A stretch of DNA of 6,005 nucleotides from Oscillibacter sp. (GTDB taxonomy: Bacteria; Bacillota; Clostridia; Oscillospirales; Oscillospiraceae), in NCBI GenBank assembly GCA_017380995.1, contig JAFOCY010000106.1:1-6005 (forward strand), written 5' to 3'. Position numbers and translations under genes: made by a program. The notes beneath the pieces were generated by a model that ran no database searches, was not told the origin of the DNA, and saw only the letters and a list, made by a program, of their open reading frames with translations. This document shows positions 1 through 5,468 of this stretch, one piece after another; position 1 is the stretch's first letter; every line of letters starts with the position of its first letter.

Positions 1-28
1 AAAAATCGGGGCTAATGCCCCGATTTTT
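1..28 (-). terminator. Rho-independent terminator of sigG (possibly bidirectional)
   Basis: A perfect inverted repeat has arms at 1-12 and 17-28 around the loop TAAT (13-16). It has a GC-rich core (GGGGC/GCCCC) flanked by A/T runs. Read on the minus strand it begins inside the sigG stop codon (28-30), so the A-tract of the hairpin is fused to the stop. The U-run lies at 5-1 and may continue past the window edge. The A-run on one side and the T-run on the other make it symmetrical, so it could also stop rightward transcription coming from outside the window. Confidence 0.88.
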
Positions 29-801
29 TACTGGATATTCTTCTTAATGGTGTTGATGGCCCCTTTTTCAAGCCGGGAGACCTGCGCCTGGGAGATCCCT
101 ACCTCCGCCGAGACTTCCATTTGCGTTTTTCCTTCGTAAAACCGCAGGGACAAAATTCGCCGCTCCCGCTCGTCCAGACGTTCCAGAGCGTCTTTCAGGG
201 CAATGCGGTCCGTCCAGTTTTCGTCGGTGTTGCGGTTGTCGCTGACCTGGTCCATCACGCAAATAGCGTCCCCGCCGTCGGAGTATACCGGCTCATAGAG
301 GGATACCGGCTCTACAATGGCATCCATGGCGAAGACTACGTCCTCCCGGGGAATATCCAGCTCCTTGGCGATCTGTTCCACCGTAGGCTCCCGCTGGGTT
401 TGGGCCAGGATGCGGTCCCGGACCTGCAATACCCGGTAGGCGGTGTCCCGCATACTGCGGGAGACCCGGATGGCGCTGTTGTCCCGAAGATAGCGGCGGA
501 TCTCGCCGATGATCATGGGGACGCCGTAGGTGGAAAAGCGCACCGGCTGGTTGATATCAAAATTGTCGATGGCCTTGATAAGCCCCACACAGCCCACCTG
601 AAACAGATCATCGGGATTTTCACCCCTGCTTGAAAAGCGCTGGATGACAGAGAGCACCAGACGAAGATTTCCCTCGATCAGCTGCTGCCGGGCCTCTTTG
701 TCGCCCTCTTTACTCCTGCGCAGAAGTTCCATGGTCTCCTCATTTTTCAGCACTTTGAGCTTTGCCGTATTGACGCCGGCAATCTCCACTTTCCCCTGCA
801 T
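28..801 (-). CDS. sigG: RNA polymerase sporulation sigma factor SigG (late forespore)
   Basis: This is a 257-residue sigma-70 family factor that directs RNA polymerase to late forespore genes such as SASPs and germination receptors. The N-terminus (KVEIAGVNTAKL, residues 4-15) is the SigG hallmark that separates it from SigF. Region 2 follows, with NLRLVLSVIQRF (45-56), DDLFQVGCVGL (64-74), and FSTYGVPMIIGEIRR (89-103) for core binding, -10 recognition and melting. Region 3 lies in the middle. The region 4 helix-turn-helix for the -35 element is at about 224-245 (KTQMEVSAEVGISQAQVSRLE). Length is close to B. subtilis SigG (260). The ATG at 801 has a GGAGGA ribosome binding site 6 nt upstream and a SigF-type promoter above it. 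From memory, the B. subtilis position equivalent to Glu43 is Asn45, the residue linked to CsfB/Gin sensitivity. The gene is divergent from the YlmC-family gene and appears monocistronic. Confidence 0.96.
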   Translation of the reverse strand: MQGKVEIAGVNTAKLKVLKNEETMELLRRSKEGDKEARQQLIEGNLRLVLSVIQRFSSRGENPDDLFQVGCVGLIKAIDNFDINQPVRFSTYGVPMIIGEIRRYLRDNSAIRVSRSMRDTAYRVLQVRDRILAQTQREPTVEQIAKELDIPREDVVFAMDAIVEPVSLYEPVYSDGGDAICVMDQVSDNRNTDENWTDRIALKDALERLDERERRILSLRFYEGKTQMEVSAEVGISQAQVSRLEKGAINTIKKNIQ

Positions 802-807
802 ATGCCG

Positions 808-813
808 TCCTCC
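808..813 (-). promoter_or_regulatory. Ribosome binding site of sigG
   Basis: GGAGGA on the minus strand lies 6 nt before the ATG at 801. It is a strong match to the anti-Shine-Dalgarno sequence and fixes the sigG start. Confidence 0.85.
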
Positions 814-831
814 GCTTTTGTTTCTGCACCT

Positions 832-861
832 CAGTATTGCCTTGGAATGCTTCTCCTATAC
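832..861 (-). promoter_or_regulatory. SigF-type promoter of sigG
   Basis: On the minus strand the -35 is GTATA (861-857) and the -10 is GGCAATACTG (841-832), with a 15-nt spacer. Both elements and the spacing match the SigF consensus GYATA-N15/16-GGNNANANTR exactly. A start point near position 825 would give a leader of roughly 24 nt ending at the GGAGGA site. In B. subtilis sigG is transcribed by SigF in the forespore, so both location and orientation are as expected. The site could also be read by SigG, since the two sigmas have overlapping specificity. This is inferred from sequence only. Confidence 0.75.
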
Positions 862-938
862 CGCCGCCTTTTGTCAGCTTTTGCTGGTATGGGACGGACC
901 GGGGCGGGCATAGGCTAAGAAGAAAAGGAGGGAGGACT

Positions 939-1223
939 ATGCAGTGCAGGATCAAGGATCTTCGGTGCAAGGAGGTCATCAACATCACCGATGGCTGCCG
1001 CCTGGGAACGGTGGCGGACGTGGATATCCGGATCCCGGAGGGACAGGTATGTGCCATTATCGTTTATGGACCCTGCCGCTTTTTCGGGCTGTTTGGCAGG
1101 GGGGAGGAGTTTTATATCCCCTGGGACTGCATCGCCCGTATCGGCGATGACATCATTTTGATCGATAAACCCTTTCCCCGGCACCAGCAGGAGCCGGAAC
1201 GAAAGCATCGGCGCCGGTATTGA
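939..1223 (+). CDS. YlmC/YmxH family sporulation protein (PRC-barrel domain)
   Basis: This 94-residue cytoplasmic protein consists almost wholly of one PRC-barrel-like fold. The family signature is visible: LRCKEVINITDGCRLGTVAD (residues 8-27), where the GxRLG turn is typical, then the core strands around residues 37-43 (VCAIIVY), then IPWDCIARIGDDIILID near residues 60-76. A short basic tail (EPERKHRRRY) ends it. Known relatives in spore formers (B. subtilis YlmC and YmxH, about 81-85 residues) are tied to sporulation by conservation; the biochemical role is unknown. The start is set by AAGGAGG (925-931), 7 nt before the ATG. In B. subtilis ylmC lies a short distance downstream of sigG, so the neighbourhood fits, but here the gene points away from sigG. 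Four Cys residues fall in the first 40 positions or so. I see no hairpin terminator directly after it. Confidence 0.85.
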   Translation: MQCRIKDLRCKEVINITDGCRLGTVADVDIRIPEGQVCAIIVYGPCRFFGLFGRGEEFYIPWDCIARIGDDIILIDKPFPRHQQEPERKHRRRY

Positions 1224-1275
1224 GGGAAAAATGAGAAAAATATTATGAATTTTACTGGATTTTTTGGAAAAAATA
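1224..1275 (+). promoter_or_regulatory. AT-rich region upstream of the rpsB promoter (UP-element-like)
   Basis: The 50 bases between the YlmC-family stop and the rpsB -35 are strongly A/T rich, with repeated A and T runs. They include a 16-bp palindrome at 1259-1274 (AT6-GG-A6T). Runs like this directly above a -35 commonly act as UP elements contacted by the RNA polymerase alpha C-terminal domains. The palindrome is too AT-rich to be a convincing terminator stem. The assignment is inference from base composition and position. Confidence 0.4.
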
Positions 1276-1276
1276 C

Positions 1277-1306
1277 TTGCATTGCCCGATAAGACTGTGG
1301 TATTAT
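1277..1306 (+). promoter_or_regulatory. SigA-type promoter of rpsB-tsf, extended -10
   Basis: The -35 is TTGCAT (1277-1282) and the -10 is TATTAT (1301-1306), separated by 18 nt. A TGG triplet at 1298-1300 supplies the extended -10 TGN motif. Transcription would start near 1313, leaving a leader of about 100 nt before rpsB. It is the only good housekeeping promoter I can see in the gap, which fits a highly expressed translation operon. Confidence 0.75.
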
Positions 1307-1312
1307 ATTTCA

Positions 1313-1415
1313 GCATTCCGCACAGTTGTCTGACTTCCTGTCTGTGCCGTACCGGTTGGCAGGGGGGATGAAGCGCTGGAGGCAAAAACTAAATTTTTTG
1401 GAGGAAACACACAAC
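1313..1415 (+). other. 5' leader of rpsB with possible hairpin
   Basis: This predicted untranslated leader has a 6-bp stem GCACAG (1320-1325)/CTGTGC (1342-1347) around a 16-nt loop. A competing pairing is TGCC (1345-1348)/GGCA (1358-1361). The loop contains TTCCT (1335-1339), complementary to AGGAA (1402-1406) in the rpsB ribosome binding site. S2 is known to repress its own mRNA in E. coli. Whether this leader does the same is unproven, and I do not recognise a catalogued leader family. Confidence 0.35.
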
Positions 1416-2153
1416 ATGGCTAATTCTAACGTCGTATCCATGAAGGCCCTGCTGGAAGCAGGCGTCCACTTCGGTCACCAGACCCGCCGCTGGAACCCCA
1501 AGATGGCTCCCTACATCTACACCGAGCGCAACGGTATCTATATCGTTGACCTGCAGAAGACCGTGAAGAAGCTGGAGGAGGCTTACAGCTTCGTTCGCGA
1601 GCTGGCCGAGAACGGCCAGACCATCCTGTTCGTCGGCACCAAGAAGCAGGCTCAGGAGGCTATCCGTGAGGAGGCTCAGCGCTGCGGCCAGTACTATGTC
1701 AACGCTCGTTGGCTGGGCGGCATGATGACCAACTTCAAGACCATGCGTACCCGCGTGGACCGTCTGAACCAGCTGAAGACCATGCAGGCTGACGGCACCT
1801 TCGATATGCTCCCCAAGAAGGAAGTCATGAAGCACATGGGCGAGATCGCTAAGCTGGAGAAGTACCTGGGCGGCGTCACCGAGATGAAGAAGCTCCCCGG
1901 CGCTCTGTTCATCGTTGACACCCGCAAGGAGCGCAACGCCATCGCCGAGGCTCACAAGCTGGGTATCCCCGTTGTTGCTATCGCCGATACCAACTGCGAT
2001 CCCGACGAGATCGATTATGTCATCCCCGGCAACGATGACGCTATCCGCGCCATCAAGCTGATCTCTTCCATCATGGCTAACGCCGTTCTGGAAGGCAAGC
2101 AGGGCGTGCAGACCGCTGAGGCTGTCGCCGAGAAGGCCGAGGACGCTGAGTAA
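1416..2153 (+). CDS. rpsB: 30S ribosomal protein S2
   Basis: This 245-residue protein of the small ribosomal subunit binds 16S rRNA on the solvent side near the head-body junction and is needed for S1/mRNA positioning. The N-terminal signature [24 protein letters not shown] (split: [12 protein letters not shown] at residues 7-18, [12 protein letters not shown] at 19-30) is diagnostic. It is followed by [17 protein letters not shown], the [10 protein letters not shown] segment in the middle, and [27 protein letters not shown] in the C-terminal half (given here as a family hallmark). Length is typical. The ATG at 1416 follows GGAGGA (1400-1405) by 10 nt. The frame is open upstream to a TTG at 1326 and an ATG at 1368, but those would add non-conserved residues and lack properly spaced ribosome binding sites. 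Codon use is strongly biased (AAG Lys, GAG Glu, CTG Leu), as expected for high expression. It is followed by tsf 45 bp downstream. Confidence 0.98.
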   Translation: MANSNVVSMKALLEAGVHFGHQTRRWNPKMAPYIYTERNGIYIVDLQKTVKKLEEAYSFVRELAENGQTILFVGTKKQAQEAIREEAQRCGQYYVNARWLGGMMTNFKTMRTRVDRLNQLKTMQADGTFDMLPKKEVMKHMGEIAKLEKYLGGVTEMKKLPGALFIVDTRKERNAIAEAHKLGIPVVAIADTNCDPDEIDYVIPGNDDAIRAIKLISSIMANAVLEGKQGVQTAEAVAEKAEDAE

Positions 2154-2198
2154 TTTCTAGAGCTGTCGCTCATTTACAAAATATTGGAGGAAATTAAA

Positions 2199-3116
2199 AT
2201 GGCTTTTACTGCAGCTGATGTTAAGAACCTGCGCGAAATGACCGGCGTTGGTATGATGGATTGCAAGAAGGCCCTGGCCGCCTCTGACGGCGACATGGAT
2301 AAGGCCGTCGAGTACCTGCGCGAGAAGGGCCTGGCCGCTTCCGCCAAGAAGGCTGGCCGTATTGCCGCCGAGGGCATGGCTTACGCCGCTGTTGTCGACG
2401 GTGTCGGCGTTGTGGTCGAGGTCAATGCCGAGACCGACTTCGTTGGCAAGAACGAGAAGTTCGTTGACTTCGTCAAGGGTGTTGCCGCTACCGTTGCTAA
2501 GGAGCAGCCCGCTGATCTGGACGCTCTGATGGCCTGCAAGTATGCTGGCACCGACCGTACCATCACCGAGCAGCAGCAGGAGATGGTTCTCGTCATTGGC
2601 GAGAACATCAAGGTCCGCCGCTTCGCTTTCTTCACCGAGGGTGTGTCCGTTGCTTACGTGCACGCCGGCGGCAAGATCGGTGTTCTGGTCAATCTGGATA
2701 CCGACCTGACTGCTGAGCAGGTGGAGGAGATGGGCAAGGATGCTGCCATGCAGATCGCTGCTCTGAATCCCCGTTTCTGGGATAAGGCTCAGGTCACTGA
2801 GGACGTCCTGGAGAACGAGAAGAAGATCATGCTGGCTCAGATGGCCAACGATCCCAAGATGGCCAACAAGCCCGAGCAGGTCCGCGAGAAGATCGTTATG
2901 GGCAAGCTGAACAAGTTCTACTCCGAGAACTGCCTGCTGCAGCAGGAGTTCGTCAAGGACAACGATCTGACTGTCGAGAAGTACCTGGCCTCTGCTGCCA
3001 AGGCTCTGGGCGGCAAGGTCACCTTCAAGGATGCTGTCCGCTTCGAGAAGGGTGAGGGCATCGAGAAGAAGGAAGAGAACTTCGCTGCTGAGATCGCTTC
3101 CATGGTCAAGGGTTAA
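2199..3116 (+). CDS. tsf: Elongation factor Ts (EF-Ts)
   Basis: This 305-residue guanine nucleotide exchange factor displaces GDP from EF-Tu so that EF-Tu can reload with GTP and aminoacyl-tRNA. The N-terminal UBA-like domain is at residues 4-45 (VKNLREMTGVGMMDCKKAL, DGDMDKAVEYLREKG). The core EF-Tu contact motif TDFVGKNEKF starts at residue 79, where the Asp-Phe pair inserts into EF-Tu. The rest forms the two core subdomains, including a helical stretch near DNDLTVEKYL towards the C-terminus. Length is in the usual bacterial range. The ATG at 2199 lies 8 nt after GGAGG (2186-2190). An in-frame TTG at 2184 overlaps that ribosome binding site and is not the start. The rpsB-tsf pairing is near universal. 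No terminator lies between the two genes, and a strong one follows tsf. Codon bias matches rpsB. Confidence 0.98.
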   Translation: MAFTAADVKNLREMTGVGMMDCKKALAASDGDMDKAVEYLREKGLAASAKKAGRIAAEGMAYAAVVDGVGVVVEVNAETDFVGKNEKFVDFVKGVAATVAKEQPADLDALMACKYAGTDRTITEQQQEMVLVIGENIKVRRFAFFTEGVSVAYVHAGGKIGVLVNLDTDLTAEQVEEMGKDAAMQIAALNPRFWDKAQVTEDVLENEKKIMLAQMANDPKMANKPEQVREKIVMGKLNKFYSENCLLQQEFVKDNDLTVEKYLASAAKALGGKVTFKDAVRFEKGEGIEKKEENFAAEIASMVKG

Positions 3117-3138
3117 TCTCTGACTGAAAAGCAATGAT

Positions 3139-3171
3139 AAAAGGCGCACAGCTTTTGCTGTGCGCCTTTTT
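3139..3171 (+). terminator. Rho-independent terminator of rpsB-tsf
   Basis: The 14-bp perfect stem has arms at 3139-3152 and 3157-3170 around a TTTT loop. The core GGCGCACAGC/GCTGTGCGCC is followed by TTTTT (3167-3171). It sits 22 nt after the tsf stop and ends the translation operon. The A-run at its left makes it usable in the other direction too, though no leftward gene ends here. Confidence 0.93.
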
Positions 3172-3263
3172 GCGTTTTTGAATCGCTTTATCATCAACCT
3201 TGCGAAAGGGCGGGAAGAGGAGAGGGGATTTGCGTTTTTATGCAGGAAAGACTGCAAAATCCC

Positions 3264-3292
3264 TTGTGTTCACTTGTGAGAACTGGTATAAT
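3264..3292 (+). promoter_or_regulatory. SigA-type promoter of the protease-scpAB string
   Basis: The -10 is a perfect TATAAT (3287-3292) with an extended TGG at 3284-3286. Seventeen nt upstream is TTGTGT (3264-3269), a half match to the -35 consensus. A weak -35 with a strong extended -10 is common. Transcription would start near 3299, about 37 nt before the protease ATG. Two inverted repeats overlie it (see the next two entries). Confidence 0.72.
3268..3283. repeat. Near-palindrome in the spacer of the protease promoter
   Basis: GTTCACTTGTGAGAAC contains the perfect 10-bp palindrome TCAC-TT-GTGA (3270-3279), flanked by GT on the left and GAAC on the right, so the outer arms match with one extra base. 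It lies between -35 and -10. That is an operator-like position, but no regulator can be named. Confidence 0.4.
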
Positions 3293-3315
3293 AACTATGT
3301 ATATTGGGTTATTAT
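3288..3315. repeat. 8-bp inverted repeat spanning -10 and start region
   Basis: ATAATAAC (3288-3295) and GTTATTAT (3308-3315) are perfect inverted copies separated by 12 bp. The left arm overlaps the -10 and lies before the predicted start point near 3299. A bound protein, rather than an RNA hairpin, would therefore be the natural reading. It may also be chance in AT-rich DNA. Confidence 0.4.
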
Positions 3316-3335
3316 GACTGGAGAATAGAGACACG

Positions 3336-3998
3336 ATGTTCGGTTATTTGCAAAATCTGTTTCAAGCCTTGGATATTCATTCCATGCTGGGGGCAATCCT
3401 CCGGGTCGTGGCAGTTCTTTTATGCCTGACAGTCCATGAGACCTGTCACGGCCTGGCGGCTTATGTTTTGGGAGACCCTACGGCGAAATCCCGGCATCGG
3501 CTGTCATTGAACCCTTTGCGGCACATCGACTGGCTGGGACTGGCTATGATGTTTTTTGTGGGTTTTGGCTGGGCGAAGGCTGTTCCGGTAGATCCCCGAT
3601 ACTTTAAAAAGCCGAAGGAGGGGATGGCGCTCACGGCCCTGGCAGGCCCGGTATCCAACTTCCTGCTGGCAGTGATTGCTCTTTCTGGAAGTAAAGTGAT
3701 TTACCTTTATGCTTCCTATTCCGTCTGGATGGAACTGCTTTTTAACTTCTTGCTCTATACCGTGGCTCCCTTGTCCATCGGCTTGGGATTATTTAACCTC
3801 TTGCCGATCCCACCTCTGGATGGATCCAAAGTCCTGGGTGCAGTGCTTCCTGACGGGCTCTATTTCATGCTGATGCGTTACGAACGCTATGGAATGTTTC
3901 TTCTCATTGCGCTTTCTTATTTTGGCATTACCAGCCATCTGATCAGTGGTGCCATCCAGAGCGTATATGCAGGACTTGTAAATTTCTTTTTCTATTGA
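3336..3998 (+). CDS. Site-2 protease family (peptidase M50) membrane metalloprotease
   Basis: This 220-residue polytopic membrane protein resembles the YwhC-type short M50 proteases, which are predicted to cut substrates within the membrane. Zinc site: HETCH (residues 34-38, HExxH) in the first membrane helix after VLLCLTV, then Asp162 in LLPIPPLDG (155-163), the third ligand. Other family marks are YVLGDPTAK (43-51), LSLNPLRHID (56-65), GWAKAVPV (78-85) and AGPVSN (103-108). Hydrophobic stretches near 18-33, 66-80, 98-118, 133-156 and 190-215 fit four to six membrane segments. There is no PDZ domain, unlike RseP or SpoIVFB relatives with extra domains. The ATG follows GGAGA (3320-3324) by 11 nt, a rather weak site. 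It is the first gene of the string. Its stop overlaps the ribosome binding site and an alternative TTG of scpA. The substrate is unknown. Confidence 0.92.
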   Translation: MFGYLQNLFQALDIHSMLGAILRVVAVLLCLTVHETCHGLAAYVLGDPTAKSRHRLSLNPLRHIDWLGLAMMFFVGFGWAKAVPVDPRYFKKPKEGMALTALAGPVSNFLLAVIALSGSKVIYLYASYSVWMELLFNFLLYTVAPLSIGLGLFNLLPIPPLDGSKVLGAVLPDGLYFMLMRYERYGMFLLIALSYFGITSHLISGAIQSVYAGLVNFFFY

Positions 3999-4002
3999 GG
4001 TG
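3997..4002 (+). promoter_or_regulatory. Ribosome binding site of scpA, overlapping the protease stop
   Basis: GAGGTG overlaps the last two bases of the protease TGA (3996-3998) and stands 4-6 nt before TTG 4007. It favours that TTG over the one at 3995, which would precede the site. The overlap indicates translational coupling. Confidence 0.6.
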
Positions 4003-4006
4003 TCCT

Positions 4007-4792
4007 TTGGAAAATCCTGTATTTAAACTGGAAAAAGTAGTCCGCTCCCGTAGTGAGGAGATGCAGGACTTTGAGGGTCCTCTTGACCTGATCTTATTTC
4101 TGCTAGGCAAGAATAAAATGGAGATCCAGGATATCTCCATTTCCCTGATTTGCGACCAGTATATTGCCTGGCTGGAAGCCCGGCAGAAGATGGACCTGGA
4201 AGTGGCCAGTGAGTTTGTCACGATGGCTTCCCATTTGGTGTACATCAAGACCCGTATGCTGCTTTCCATTGAGGATGCGGAAGCGCAAAGTGAGATGGAC
4301 GCACTGATCCAGTCTCTGGAAGAGCGCCGCCGGAACGAGAGTTATGTCCGCGTGAAACTGCTGGCACAGCATCTGGAACCGATGGGGGAGTTTGGCCGCA
4401 ATATATTCACCCGTGCCCAGGAAGCCATGCAGGTGGGGAAGGTCTATGAGTATGACCAGGATAAAGCAGACCTGGTATTGGCTATGGCGGAAGTGCGCAG
4501 CCGCGCCAATCGGGTGATGCCCGCACCGGAGAGCGCCTTCCGGGAGATCGTACGCCATGAACCTTATCCTGTGGAAAGTAAGGCGCGAGAAATTTTGAGC
4601 CGCCTAAAAGAGCAGGGCATTACTCGCTTTTTGCTGCTTTTTAAAGGAAATCGCAGCCGTAGTGAGATCGTGGCTACGTTTTTGGCTGTGTTGGAACTTT
4701 GCCGTGCCCGTGTGGTGCGTTTGGCAGGATCTGAGACGGACTGCACCGTCCGACAGGAACGGGATGATCTGCCGGAAAATCTGACGTTTTAA
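4007..4792 (+). CDS. scpA: Segregation and condensation protein A (ScpA, kleisin)
   Basis: This 261-residue kleisin subunit of the Smc-ScpAB condensin bridges the Smc head domains and recruits ScpB to compact and separate replicated chromosomes. The N-terminal signature DFEGPLDLILFLL (residues 21-33) begins the Smc-neck-binding helical domain, continued by EIQDISISLICDQYIAWL and ASEFVTMASHLVYIKTRMLL. The middle is charged and probably flexible. The C-terminal winged helix, which binds the Smc head, shows FLLLFKGNRSRSEIVATFLAVLEL (split across residues of about 208-231) and the VVRL strand. Start choice is TTG 4007, because GAGGTG precedes it by the right distance; TTG 3995 overlaps the upstream stop but has no suitable site. 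There is a 19-nt gap to scpB. The N-terminal extension of about 20 residues before the FEGPLDL motif is longer than in B. subtilis ScpA. Confidence 0.95.
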   Translation: MENPVFKLEKVVRSRSEEMQDFEGPLDLILFLLGKNKMEIQDISISLICDQYIAWLEARQKMDLEVASEFVTMASHLVYIKTRMLLSIEDAEAQSEMDALIQSLEERRRNESYVRVKLLAQHLEPMGEFGRNIFTRAQEAMQVGKVYEYDQDKADLVLAMAEVRSRANRVMPAPESAFREIVRHEPYPVESKAREILSRLKEQGITRFLLLFKGNRSRSEIVATFLAVLELCRARVVRLAGSETDCTVRQERDDLPENLTF

Positions 4793-4811
4793 AAGAAGGG
4801 GAATATAAATC

Positions 4812-5435
4812 ATGGAGATGAAAGAGATCGAATCCGCCATTGAGGCCATCCTCTTCGCGTCGGGAGAGCCGATCCATGTGGATCGTATCTGCCTTGCGCT
4901 GGATACAGATCGCGGGACAGTCGAAAAGCTTTTGCAAAAGCTGATGGATTTTTACGCTTATGAACGCCGGGGTATTCGCTTGCTGCGCATTGAGGACAGC
5001 TATCAGCTTTGTTCTTCTCCGGACTATGCCGATGCCGTCCGTAAAGCCTTCGAGATCCGTAAGAGCGCCAAGCTCAGTCAGCCGGCGCTGGAGGTTCTGA
5101 CCATCATTGCTTACTATCAGCCTACCACGCGGGCTTATGTGGACCAGATCCGTGGTGTAGACAGTGCTTATACGGTGGGATTACTGCTTGACCGCAAGCT
5201 CATTGAGGAATGCGGCCGGCTGCAGGTCCCGGGTCGTCCTCACCTGTACCGCACGACAAAGAATTTCCTTCGGGCCTTTCACCTTACCAGTCTGAATGAT
5301 CTTCCTGAGATGCCGGACCTGGGTGGAGAAGGTCAGATGCGCTTGAATGAAGAAGGAGAAATCGTGGAGTACCCCGGTGTCACACCGGAAACGGCAGATA
5401 CGCCGGAATCCGCGCAGGATATCCGGGAAGAATAA
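4812..5435 (+). CDS. scpB: Segregation and condensation protein B (ScpB)
   Basis: This 207-residue partner of ScpA dimerises and wraps the ScpA centre to complete the Smc-ScpAB ring. It has two winged-helix domains. The first is residues 1-82 (IESAIEAILFASGEPI near the start is the usual ScpB opening). The second is residues 86-160, with LSQPALEVLTIIAYYQPTTRA (split: LSQPALEVLTIIAYY 88-102, QPTTRA 103-108), IRGVDS (113-118), and GRPHLYRTT (141-149). The segment FLRAFHLTSLNDLPEMP follows. An acidic tail of about 35 residues is probably disordered and is normal for the family. The ATG lies after GAAGGGG (4795-4801). It is co-transcribed with scpA, since no terminator or promoter lies between them. 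Confidence 0.95.
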   Translation: MEMKEIESAIEAILFASGEPIHVDRICLALDTDRGTVEKLLQKLMDFYAYERRGIRLLRIEDSYQLCSSPDYADAVRKAFEIRKSAKLSQPALEVLTIIAYYQPTTRAYVDQIRGVDSAYTVGLLLDRKLIEECGRLQVPGRPHLYRTTKNFLRAFHLTSLNDLPEMPDLGGEGQMRLNEEGEIVEYPGVTPETADTPESAQDIREE

Positions 5436-5454
5436 GACGATCGGAATGGATTGG

Positions 5455-5459
5455 GGAGG
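5455..5459 (+). promoter_or_regulatory. Ribosome binding site deciding the TTG start of the DUF2953 gene
   Basis: GGAGG inside GGGGAGGTGA lies 9 nt before TTG 5469. The nearest ATG at 5480 is out of frame, and the first in-frame ATG (5523) would remove the membrane anchor, so the TTG is preferred. Confidence 0.7.
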
Positions 5460-5468
5460 TGAGATACG

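Noticed and set aside
121..633. A 170-codon plus-strand open frame opposite sigG
   Set aside because: It lies within the fully conserved sigG coding region, with no proper ribosome binding site and no known motif.
909..916. CATAGGCT above the YlmC-family gene as a SigE/SigK -10 (CATANNNT)
   Set aside because: The -10 pattern fits, but no convincing -35 occurs at the required spacing, so the promoter of this gene is left unassigned.
1326..1415. Upstream in-frame starts (TTG 1326, ATG 1368) lengthening S2
   Set aside because: The added residues are not part of the S2 family. TTG 1326 lies in the predicted leader hairpin, and ATG 1368 has a G-run directly against it, whereas ATG 1416 has a well-spaced GGAGGA.
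1389..1955. A 188-codon open frame antisense to rpsB
   Set aside because: It has the same Leu/His/Val/Gly-rich shadow composition and covers the rpsB ribosome binding site region. There is no sign of a separate gene.
2157..3257. A 366-codon open frame antisense to tsf
   Set aside because: It is Leu/Ser/Val/Asp rich, as expected from reading biased AAG, GAG and GCC codons backwards. It runs through the tsf terminator, shows no recognisable motif, and lies opposite a certain gene.
3268..3283. LexA (SOS) box in the protease promoter
   Set aside because: The B. subtilis-type box is CGAAC-N4-GTTCG. Here the half sites are in the opposite order (GTTC then GAAC) with 8 bp between.
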